The notes under the pieces are model-generated. The model was given only the letters and a program-made list of their open reading frames with translations, was not told the origin of the DNA and did not search any database. The position numbers were made by a program, and so were the translations under genes. From assembly GCA_903935205.1 (NCBI GenBank), contig CAIZQU010000114.1, positions 62,001 through 126,000 on the forward strand: 64,000 bases of DNA. Reading direction: 5' to 3'. Origin of the DNA: an uncultured cyanobacterium. Lineage in GTDB: Bacteria > Cyanobacteriota > Cyanobacteriia > PCC-6307 > Cyanobiaceae. Of the stretch, positions 7,372 through 14,870 are shown piece by piece. Each line of letters starts with the position of its first letter. The stretch's first letter is position 1.

Positions 7372-8091
7372 ATGCGCCCTGCTCCCATCGTTCTGGTGCT
7401 GCTCGGCCAGCTGGTGGCCACAGTCCCGGTGCTGGCCCAGCTGGATCCCCACCACGGCCACCATCAGCACCACCAGATGGGGACTCCAGCCCCCGCATCA
7501 TCCCCGGCCGCCGCACCCATCGATCACGGCGCCCACAGCCACGAAGTCGGTCCAGCCGGGAGCACCTACGACCTGCGCTGGCTCGACGCGATGGTGCAGC
7601 ACCACACCGGCGCCCTGCGGATGAGTGCGTTCGTGTTCGACATCGGCCAGCCAGGTGTGGGTGCACTGGCCAAGACGATCTGGCGCGACCAGGCCCAGGA
7701 GATCAAGGCGATGGGGCAATGGCGCAAAGCCTGGTACCCCGAGGCGCCCGACTATCCCGTGAGCTTGAAGAGCGGTGGCGATCCCAACAGCATGGACAGC
7801 CTGGAAGCTATGGGCGCTGCTCATATCCAAGCGATGCAGATGATGGGTTCCAGGCCCACACGGCAGAACCGCGTCACCTGGTTTCTCGAGGGAATGATCA
7901 CCCACCATGGCGGTGCGCTGATGATGGCCCACGACGCCCTCAGGAAAAGCGCCAACCCCACCATCCGCCGTCTTGCCCGCGACATCATCGCGGCCCAGCG
8001 CCGCGAAATCATCGAGCTGCGCCGCATGCTCCGCCATGACGGCCATAACAAACCCGAGTACTACCAATACGATGCGCTCTTCTCGTTCTGA
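7372..8091 (+). CDS. DUF305 family exported protein with His-rich N-terminus
   Basis: The product is 239 residues. A signal peptide (MRPAPIVLVLLGQLVATVPV, cleavage after LAQ) is followed by a histidine cluster (DPHHGHHQHHQM) and two DUF305 halves. The first half has LRWLDAMVQHHTGALRMSAF with DQAQEIKAMGQWRKAWYP; the second has FLEGMITHHGGALMMAHDAL with AAQRREIIELRRMLRHDG. These HHxGA…M motifs are the family's putative metal ligands. The gene is first behind the MerR promoter, 29 bases downstream of the -10. The His cluster suggests scavenging of Cu(II), Zn or Ni in the periplasm, complementary to the Met-rich paralogue at 6128. The two paralogues are clearly diverged rather than freshly duplicated. 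Confidence 0.84.
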   Translation: MRPAPIVLVLLGQLVATVPVLAQLDPHHGHHQHHQMGTPAPASSPAAAPIDHGAHSHEVGPAGSTYDLRWLDAMVQHHTGALRMSAFVFDIGQPGVGALAKTIWRDQAQEIKAMGQWRKAWYPEAPDYPVSLKSGGDPNSMDSLEAMGAAHIQAMQMMGSRPTRQNRVTWFLEGMITHHGGALMMAHDALRKSANPTIRRLARDIIAAQRREIIELRRMLRHDGHNKPEYYQYDALFSF

Positions 8092-8098
8092 TCAACAC

Positions 8099-8302
8099 AT
8101 GGGCGTGGCTGCGCTGATGTTGTTCTTGGCGCTGATGCAACCCAACCAGGTTCTGGCCCACGCCAAAGGTCTTTACAAGACCCAGGCTGAGGCAGAGCAG
8201 CGTGCCAGGGAGCTGGGCTGCAAGGGAACCCACCAGAACAACGGGCTGTGGATGCCCTGCAGCGGTGAGGCGATGCTGCACAAGGAGCTGAGGCAGGAGT
8301 GA
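8099..8302 (+). CDS. DUF3721 domain protein, small exported
   Basis: From the ATG at 8099 the product has 67 residues: a signal sequence (MGVAALMLFLALMQPNQVLA) and a ~45-residue DUF3721 domain, KGLYKTQAEAEQRARELGCK followed by GTHQNNGLWMPCSGE. The two Cys in GCKGTH and MPCSG are conserved in the family as I recall it. An ATG at 8072 would add nine residues and overlap the previous gene. DUF3721 proteins are common in marine and freshwater picocyanobacteria; function unknown. Its stop overlaps the next gene's GTG, and it is part of the MerR-controlled run of genes. Confidence 0.82.
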   Translation: MGVAALMLFLALMQPNQVLAHAKGLYKTQAEAEQRARELGCKGTHQNNGLWMPCSGEAMLHKELRQE

Positions 8303-8583
8303 AGCCGATGCCACAAACCCTCAGGGCTCGTTTCCGCCAGACCCATCGCGTCGTGGTTCCCCTGGCCGCCGCACCGCTGCTGCTGACGGCCGCCAGTGGT
8401 TCCTTGTACAGCCTGCTGCTGGAGCGCGGCATCGATGCCTTCTGGCTGCTCAAGCTGCACACCGGCAGGTTCGGACCCATCAACCTGCAGCCCTATTACT
8501 CGCTGCTGCTCGGCGTGTTCACCCTGGTGGTGATCACCTCCGGGCTGGCCCTGCTGCTCAGCGGCGGCAGGGCCAGGATCTGA
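8299..8583 (+). CDS. Small two-helix membrane protein (PepSY-associated TM-like)
   Basis: The product is 94 residues, starting at a GTG that overlaps the DUF3721 stop (GTGA); an ATG three codons later is an alternative. Two membrane segments, VVVPLAAAPLLLTAASGSLY and YYSLLLGVFTLVVITSGLAL, flank a short loop with LLKLHTGRFGP. The histidines before helix 1 (RQTHR) and in the loop (KLHTG) recall the short PepSY-associated membrane proteins that may bind haem or metal. I cannot show that from sequence. It is the last gene of the plus-strand operon and is followed within eight bases by the stop of the convergent glutaredoxin fusion. Confidence 0.7.
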   Translation: MKPMPQTLRARFRQTHRVVVPLAAAPLLLTAASGSLYSLLLERGIDAFWLLKLHTGRFGPINLQPYYSLLLGVFTLVVITSGLALLLSGGRARI

Positions 8584-8590
8584 ACACGGC

Positions 8591-9277
8591 TCAGGAGCCT
8601 ACGAGCATCAGGGCTCCCATCAGGGTCATGGTCAGGTTCTCGGCGACACTCACCACGCCGAGGGGCGTACGCGAGTTGCCGCCCACACAGGCGCAGTTCA
8701 GCGCGAGCCGATCGATGAACACCGCCTTGCCCACCGACACCATCCCCATCGCCCCGAGCCAGACGGCCATGGTTCCCACCAGCTGGGCAGCCACGCTGGC
8801 CTGGGGTTTGAGCAACACCCCAAGCCCCACCAGCAGTTCGATGCCGGGATAGAGGTGTCCACAGGGACGCCAACGCTGGGTCAGCAGGTCGTACTTGCGG
8901 AAGCTGGCTGCAAAGGCCTCCACATCCATCAATTTGAGCATGGCCAGCAGACAGATAGCCATCCCCATGAAGCCGCAGACCCCAGCACTCAGCACCAGGG
9001 CCATCAGGCCAGCGGTGAGAAAGACAGCCACCACCGGAGTGTAGGAAATGGCCGCGGATTCCGGCCGCAGGCCAAGCCGGGTGGCCAGCTCGGTGTAACC
9101 GCCGATTCGTTCCTGTCCTGCGAACAACTGTGGTGTGGTGGCCACCCCATGGGCCGCCTTGAAAGCCTCTACCTCCTCGCGGCTGGTGAGGCGATGGTCC
9201 TCAAAGGGAATACGCCGCTCCTGCAGCAGGCGCAAGGCTCGCAGGCCCCAGGGGCAGGGGTGGTCCGGCAGATCCAT
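8591..9277 (-). CDS. Glutaredoxin domain fused to a MauE/DoxX-like redox membrane domain
   Basis: Residues 1-70 are a glutaredoxin: PCPWG takes the place of the CPYC active site (one cysteine only), with VATTPQLFAGQERIGGYTEL as the cis-Pro TP motif and glutathione site. Residues ~78-228 hold about four membrane helices (PVVAVFLTAGLMALVLSAGV, VCGFMGMAICLLAMLKL and others) with CGH and CAC motifs, as in MauE/DoxX family redox proteins. The family couples thiol chemistry to the membrane. The called ATG removes beta strand 1 of the glutaredoxin: in-frame codons upstream still encode HAVRLYR just before MDLPDHPCPWG, but no ATG, GTG or TTG is available before a stop inside the repeat cluster at 9327. 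The gene may have lost its true start. Confidence 0.78.
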   Translation of the reverse strand: MDLPDHPCPWGLRALRLLQERRIPFEDHRLTSREEVEAFKAAHGVATTPQLFAGQERIGGYTELATRLGLRPESAAISYTPVVAVFLTAGLMALVLSAGVCGFMGMAICLLAMLKLMDVEAFAASFRKYDLLTQRWRPCGHLYPGIELLVGLGVLLKPQASVAAQLVGTMAVWLGAMGMVSVGKAVFIDRLALNCACVGGNSRTPLGVVSVAENLTMTLMGALMLVGS

Positions 9278-9326
9278 CCGGTAGAGACGGACCGCATGCA
9301 GGGAGTTGAGCCGTAGATATCCCGAC

Positions 9327-9481
9327 TGTCAACCAGAACTGAAAACAAGAGCGCTAATGATTAGTTGCAGCCTGACAAGAGATCTGCTGACAGGTTGCCT
9401 GCCAACACATGACCCCAAGGCAAATGATGTCCAGACAAATGGAATACTGACGCGCGGCCTGCCAACAAATTGTTGCTGACA
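9327..9481. repeat. Cluster of TGACA/TGTCA-type repeats, possible transposon end
   Basis: TGTCAACCAGAACTG at 9327, TGACA at 9373, GCTGACAGG at 9386-9394, GCCTGCCAACA twice (9398 and 9458) and GCTGACAGG again at 9475 are arranged in about 155 bases. Multiple spaced copies of a TGACA-like site are typical of the ends bound by TnsB/IstA-type transposases. No transposase is adjacent, so this is a scar at most. It begins exactly where the glutaredoxin fusion loses its coding similarity. Confidence 0.35.
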
Positions 9482-9522
9482 GGCGCTGGCCAAGGTCAAG
9501 ACCATGGGGCAATAGCCCAAGG

Positions 9523-9561
9523 CCAAGAAAGACCCAGCCCGAGAGAAATCACTGGGCTGGG
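9523..9561 (-). terminator. Rho-independent terminator of the 9599-10516 gene
   Basis: Read on the minus strand, CCCAGCCC (9554-9561) pairs with GGGCTGGG (9533-9540) across a ~13-base loop and is followed by the T-rich run TCTTTCTTGG. This is a standard intrinsic terminator placed about 40 bases after the stop of the surface protein gene. Confidence 0.7.
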
Positions 9562-9598
9562 CATTCAAATCTACGCACCACCCTGGCCAGGCAGGGAA

Positions 9599-10516
9599 TC
9601 AGGCCAGACCCTTGATGCGCTGTCGCAGGCGACGGCTCAAGGAGAAAGCCATACCGGCACCGAGCAGGGGAAGGGGACCTGGCGCGGTGCTGGGACCGGG
9701 AACAGGAGGAATTGGAGGGTTAGGCGTGTTTTCAAGTATCTGGACGTTGTCTAGGAGCAGGAAGGGTGGCAAGCTGCTGGTGCCAGTAGCTGCCCTTCCC
9801 CAAGCCTCGAAAGACAGGGTTGCAGTCGCACTCGTCGGAGTGAAGGGTGAACTGGTATAGGTTTGCCAGGGAGTGAAGCCTTGATCAGCATTGGTCCAGA
9901 GAGGGGTGCTGTAATCAACGCCACCGAGATTGACTTTCCACTGTTGATTAGTAGCCCCACGCTCTCCAGATTCCTGGGCCCCAGCATACTGGAAACTCAG
10001 AACATACTGCTTCGTTGTATCGAATGTTGTGATATTTTGAGAGAGGATGGAAGCACCATAGTCTCCATCGATACCGATGAACTTGACCCCTGACCCCGAG
10101 CCTGTAAACCCGTTGCTTACAGGCGCAGGCTGATAATCAGGACCCCAGAGAAAAATATTGGTATTGCCGGGAGTGAACTTACTGGGAAAACCACCTCCCT
10201 GGTTGGGATAAGGGTTGGTGCCGACAGGGGCGAGCCGATTGTCGGCTTGGTCATTGATCACAAACGCAAAGCCATCCGATCCGTCAGATGAAACGGGAGT
10301 CTTGGTCCAGCTTGGCAGGTTCACAATATTGCCGATCTGGCCAATACCGCCAACACTGGTTGGGTAATTTGATGTGTTGATTGGACTCGAGATTTCAAAG
10401 TCACCATTCTGAACCAGGTTGGTAGCGGCCTGAGCGGAAGATCCTGCCGCCAAAGCCAGAACAGCAAGACCGGCAATGGAAGGCTTTCGCAGAGACAAGG
10501 AAAAGATGACAGGCAT
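9599..10516 (-). CDS. Exported surface protein with cyanobacterial PEP-CTERM-like sorting tail
   Basis: I start at the ATG at 10516 (305 residues) because it gives a good signal peptide: SLSLRKPSIAGLAVLALAAG, cleaved near SSAQA|ATNLV. The mature protein opens NLVQNGDFEIS, the common start of galactose-binding-like jelly-roll domains. A later PFLLLDNVQILE strand is also typical of that fold. The C-terminus has PGPLPLLGAGMAFSLSRR followed by LRQRIKGLA, the tripartite sorting signal handled by an exosortase-like enzyme. The protein is therefore probably anchored or released at the cell surface. The tail matches that of the damaged gene at 5231. No exosortase gene is in the window. An intrinsic terminator follows. 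Confidence 0.8.
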   Translation of the reverse strand: MPVIFSLSLRKPSIAGLAVLALAAGSSAQAATNLVQNGDFEISSPINTSNYPTSVGGIGQIGNIVNLPSWTKTPVSSDGSDGFAFVINDQADNRLAPVGTNPYPNQGGGFPSKFTPGNTNIFLWGPDYQPAPVSNGFTGSGSGVKFIGIDGDYGASILSQNITTFDTTKQYVLSFQYAGAQESGERGATNQQWKVNLGGVDYSTPLWTNADQGFTPWQTYTSSPFTPTSATATLSFEAWGRAATGTSSLPPFLLLDNVQILENTPNPPIPPVPGPSTAPGPLPLLGAGMAFSLSRRLRQRIKGLA

Positions 10517-12043
10517 AACTTGTAGTGAAATGCAAGCTGAATTTACCGCAATGGGCTCAGAGCCAGCCGAATCATTTGCAAATCCGCACAACTTTGCAGA
10601 TGACGCATAATAATGATGTACTCCAGCAGCGCAGTGGACGCCTGGGTATCTGCACCACACCACAACAATCCGCATGGAGCACTGCAACACGATCTCAGCT
10701 TCGTCGTCCCACCAGTCGTCATTCGTGGTAGTGCGGTTCCAAGAGGCTCGTGGAGCTTGAACGTCCCTTACCACAGCTCGCGCTCAATGAGAGCAAGATT
10801 CAATCACTGCAAAGCAAGGGCAACTGATGCTCCTGGCCACACACTGATCGTCCTGCGGACCCCATCGTGCAGGCCTGCGGGGCTGGCGAATCAGGACGAT
10901 GATCGCCTCACCCATGGGTTGACCTGGCATGCCCGTCGGCACGTGGCGCAGGCGCTGCCTAGGACTGGCTGTGAAAGCCCACAATGACGAGTTGCATGCA
11001 GGCCGGCCACGCACCCGTCGAGAACGAAACGGTGAGGGAGATGAGGGAGGTGAGGGAGCGAGCCCTGCGAACCAAACGCACCGATGGCGGCAGCCGGAGG
11101 TCTAAGCGCACCCTGACGCCTACATCACCCGTCAACACCCATGGCCGTTGCCGTGTGTCAGTAACCGGGCCGGACAAGGAGCTGATCGCCACAGGCAAGG
11201 CCGGCGACGATCTGGAGGCGACGGTGCAATGGCCAGGCGACGAAGCTCTCAAATCAACAAAACGCCAGGACGGGAATGGCAGGCGAGAGAGCAACGTCCG
11301 TAGGTTCAGCATCTCCCCGACCATGACGATTGGTTCACCCTGGACCAACCTGAATCAGCAGCAGTGTCAAATCCGGGCAACTCAGCGTCCCAGAACGATG
11401 ACCCAGCGTGGCCATCGCGGGGCGTGCGGCAGTACGCAGGAACTGCCAAGGATCGGGGCGGCATTGCAGGATCCACCTGCGCCGGTACCACTCCAGAGAA
11501 GGGCAGGAGCGCAGAGTGCGCAGCAGCGGGCTGTGGTCATCCAGCGGCGACGTTACCCCCAGACAGGGGCAGCAGGAGGATGACCAAGACATCGTCGAAG
11601 GGATCGATCCGGGTGAATCAGGACCGCCAGGCTGGAGCCAAGCATCCATCTGCAACTCAGTGCGATCGATTCGCGGAGGGCTAGGTATTGCAATGGCAAC
11701 CGCGTCGCTCTCCATTTGCTGACTCAACCCATCGGAACAGATGGCCAGTCGTCGTCCGATGATCGACTGCCACGGACGGGACAGACAGCACCAAGTTGCG
11801 GACCAGAATCAGCCGGCTGTTGTGAGGTCATAGGACCCGCCAATGAAATGATCCGCCTCGTCCGATCGCAACGCAGCCGGAGAGATGAACAGGAGTTCGG
11901 AACCCTACGACTGTCAGGAGGCTCAGGAGCTGAGACCTGGATCAGCGACGCCGCAGAGGCTGGCAGGCCAGAGGACACACCAGAGCCCACAGAGGGGCTC
12001 AGGCTGCCCCTGGGTAGCGACGTCAGAAGCCAACCATAAGGTG
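10517..12043. other. 1.5-kb gene-poor region, probably eroded
   Basis: No frame on either strand has a recognisable domain. The most protein-like piece is on the minus strand near 11400-11560, where one frame reads LLRTLRSCPSLEWYRRRWIL and CRPDPWQFLRTAARPAMATL. Upstream of it another frame takes over (PFDDVLVILLLPLSGGNV), which would fit a frameshifted relic, but I cannot name a family. The plus-strand frame 10984-11583 has a composition typical of an antisense shadow. No tRNA or known structured RNA was recognised. Confidence 0.45.
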
Positions 12044-12805
12044 TCAGTCAACACCGCTAGGAGCTAGTTCGAAACTGCGAGCGCTCAGTAGCTCGAAGTT
12101 ACGCAATGAAGCAAGATGCAGGCAAATCAGCTCGTAGGTGCCGCTGCGAACCAGATCCACAATCGACTCAGAGGACAGGGTCTGCAGCCGTGCCGGCTCA
12201 ACGGCAAAGAAACCATCGACAACCAACTTCTCACCACTGGGTGATGTGACCTCAGCCTGCTTCGACTCAAGCAGGTTGAGATCCTTGAGCTGCTTACAGA
12301 TTGCCTGAGTTCGCTCAAATTCGGACTGATATTGGCTTAAGAACTGCAGAACGCCCTGAGTGTACTCGGTGGGAGTACCATCCTCAGAAATCAGGGCAGG
12401 CCCGTCGTCGGACTGGTTAAAGCCGGGAAAAGTCTCATCGATGCAGAGGTGGTATCTATCCCCCTCATCGGAAAGGGCCAGCACGAAGGGATAACGCCTG
12501 ATGAACGCAGGTATGTATCGGCCCGTCCAATCCCCACTGGCGCCAACAAAAACATTCTCAGAATTACGCATACCCAACAGAAGAACAGGCAACACAGCAT
12601 CAGCGTCACCCGCAAAAAGGATCGGGCAATCTGACAGAGCAGAAGAAAACTCCGTAGCCAGCAAAGGCACCGAGTTGACATTTTTAGCAAAGGAATAATC
12701 CAAGACCGCCCGCGCATGCCAGCCGGCGTGGCGCTCGGCAGTGATTGGCGAGACCTGGTTATAGAACAAAAGCTGAGTAGTCATCGGGGGCGTAGTTGGG
12801 TTCAT
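12044..12805 (-). CDS. SapC family protein, partner gene downstream of the giant adhesin
   Basis: The product is 253 residues covering the whole SapC family: the start LLFYNQVSPITAERHAGWHA, DYSFAKNVNSVPLLATEFSS, CPILFAG, ENVFVGASGDWTGRYIPAFI followed by RRYPFVLAL, LCIDET, EDGTPTEYTQGVLQFLSQYQ, RTQAICKQLKDLNLLES and GFFAVEPARLQTLS. All are positions I recall as conserved. There is no signal peptide or membrane segment, so the protein is likely cytoplasmic. The name comes from surface-layer-associated genes; its biochemical role is not established. It lies 123 bases downstream of the 39-kb gene on the same strand with no clear terminator between, so co-transcription is likely. A role in making, stabilising or exporting the giant protein is inferred. 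Confidence 0.88.
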   Translation of the reverse strand: MNPTTPPMTTQLLFYNQVSPITAERHAGWHARAVLDYSFAKNVNSVPLLATEFSSALSDCPILFAGDADAVLPVLLLGMRNSENVFVGASGDWTGRYIPAFIRRYPFVLALSDEGDRYHLCIDETFPGFNQSDDGPALISEDGTPTEYTQGVLQFLSQYQSEFERTQAICKQLKDLNLLESKQAEVTSPSGEKLVVDGFFAVEPARLQTLSSESIVDLVRSGTYELICLHLASLRNFELLSARSFELAPSGVD

Positions 12806-12928
12806 TCGATGCTAGCGAAGAGAAGAAGAGAAATCAAGCGAGCATGAGGAAGGGATGATCGATGGCATAGCAGGTGAAGCAAGCCAAAAGGGAAAGACAG
12901 AAGACGGAAGACGGCCCAAGCTGATCCA

Positions 12929-14870
12929 TCAGATTGAGCGCTGCACCTGCGAGCTGCGGGCCATGGTGTTCTGATCCGCATTCACAATCGAACGCTGGAC
13001 AATTTGATCCATGTTGCCAACGGTAAGCAGGATGTCGGTGACCCGATCAGGCGTGATACCGATGCTCGTGAGGTTGTCAGTGACATTGAGCTGGAAAAGC
13101 TGATGCAGGGCAGCGGGGGCATTGGCGGCACGGGCCTCCTCCCACTTCTGAAGGACATTCTCCATGGTCACCCCAAGCTGGGCAGCTTGCTTGAGGATAG
13201 TGATCACGGAGTTAACGAGATCAAGGAATGTAGATTGGTGTTCATCAACGACGGCGGCAATCGGTTCGTAGCTGAACTGGCCCTGAAGCATGGTGGTCGG
13301 AATCGAATTCGATTCGCTAAGCAACTGCTGCTGGAAGCCAGCCAACAACGCCCCATCCCGGGCAATCGAGCCTACCATTCCACTGCGGAATGCGTTGTAG
13401 AGCTCAGTGGCGTCGGCGTAAGTGACGATACGGGCTGCCTCGCCGGTTTTGCTGAAGGCAAGCTTCAGGTTCTGGGAGGCCGTGGTTCCCTGGATCACTC
13501 CGATGGTGCTGCCATTGAGCTGGTCGATCCGCGAGAAACCGAGCGAGGAATGGCTCAAGACCCTCAGCCCCGTGGCGAGGTAGGAATCGGAGAAATCAAC
13601 ACCAAGGGAAGCATCACGCCAGAGGTTGGCTGTGCTGGCCCGCAGGGCGATATCCACCTCACCATTGGCCACGGCTGCAAAGGTGGAGGAGAAGGGCAGA
13701 TTGTTGACGAAGGTGAGTCGGCTGGCATCGCCAAAGAGTGCGATCGCCAAGGCGCGGGCAAGGTCGGCATCCACTCCCTGGAGAGTGCCGCTGGCATCAG
13801 GGGCGGAAAAGCCGAGGTTGTCGGAGTTGCCCCCGGTGGCCACGGAGAGGGTGCCGCGCTGGCGGACCAGGGTCAGCAGGTCACCACGGTCGTCATTGGC
13901 GAGCAACGGAGCCGAGCTGCCCTGGCCGAGGAAAGGCAACGAGCGCAGTTGGCCGCTGTCGCTGGCCGTGTTCTGCTCGATGTTGCTGGCCATGGGGAAA
14001 TGCCGCTGCCAGAGCTCGGCGGCATTGCCCAAGCGGGAGAGCACCTTCTGGGTGAAGCCACGGGCCAAGCCGAGGGCTTTGCCCAGGGAACCGGAGGCAT
14101 TGCTGCTGGAGTCAAGCTCGAGGAAGACCCTGGTCTGGGTGGAGATGGCGTTGAGATCCGAGCCACCGCGTTCGGCCTGGGCCAGCAGGGCAGGCAGCTC
14201 CCTGGAGCTGAGGCCCAACTCGGTGGCAGCGGCTGGCGTCTGCACAATCCAATTCACCGCATCCTTCAAGGAGCTCTGATTTTCCGGCAACGCCACCGCC
14301 AGGGGCTGAATGGAGAAGGTTTCCTCCAGCAAAGCGGAGTCAGGGATCGTGGCCTGGTAGCCCATCAGCCGGGTGCGGTCGGAGGCGATGGCGGCGATGG
14401 CGCCGCTGCGGAGCGCCTCTGTGAGAGCGGTAGTGGTGGCGAACTCGGTGATTGAAGCCGTGATGCCGTGGGAGTGGAGGAAAGCGAGGGCGTTGTCCTT
14501 GGCGGTTGATCCGCTGACCACACCGATCGTCTGGCCTCTCAGCTCCGCAGCGGAAGTCAGCCCCCGCACCAGGAAGGACTGCATGTCCACAAGGTAGGGC
14601 TGGGAGAAGTCAATGCCGAGGTTGACATCGCGGCTGAGGGTGCTGGTGCTGCCCAGCAGACCCAGATCGGCATAGCCCTCCCGCACATCCTGGAGGCCGG
14701 CGAGCAGGGAGCTGTTGGGAAGGATCGCCAGGGCATCAGCGTTGCCGATCAGCTGTTCGCTGATGGCACGGGCCAGATCCACGTTGTAGCCGTACCACTG
14801 ACCATCACTGCGCTGTTGGGACGTACCGAGCAAACCGGGGACCATTTCGGTCACGAGCAGGCCGCGCTCC
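12929..14870 (-). other. Tandem SBP_bac_3 (AapJ/glutamine-binding-like) domains at the giant protein's C-terminus
   Basis: Two homologous periplasmic-binding-protein domains end the giant protein. Domain 1 (14170-14870) has GLLVTEMVPGLLGTSQQ, WYGYNVDLARAISEQL, GIDFSQPYLVDMQSFLVRG, ELRGQTIGVVSGSTAKDNAL and EALRSGAIAAIASDRTRLMG. Domain 2 (13100-13885) has GTLSVATGG, LQGVDADLARALAIAL, GVDFSDSYLATGLRVL, LNGSTIGVIQGTTASQNLKL and NAFRSGMVGSIARDGALLAG. The order (G.D.DLaRa, vDFS.pYl, l.G.tigV..Gtt, af.sG....i..Dr..L) matches the general amino-acid-binding family. The late P(L/I)A(V/A)(A/V)(L/V).E.QS motif matches AapJ-type proteins. About 50 residues of unassigned tail follow. Confidence 0.85.

Noticed and set aside
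10984-11583. 199-codon plus-strand frame
   Set aside because: No domain, an improbable composition, and a more protein-like though broken frame lies on the opposite strand.
13004-14455. Long plus-strand open frame opposite the giant gene
   Set aside because: It is the antisense shadow of the SBP_bac_3 region: no domain, no start signal, and the minus strand frame has clear motifs. The same holds for the 597- to 844-codon plus-strand frames at 43193-44986 and 30629-33163, caused by GC-rich repetitive codons.
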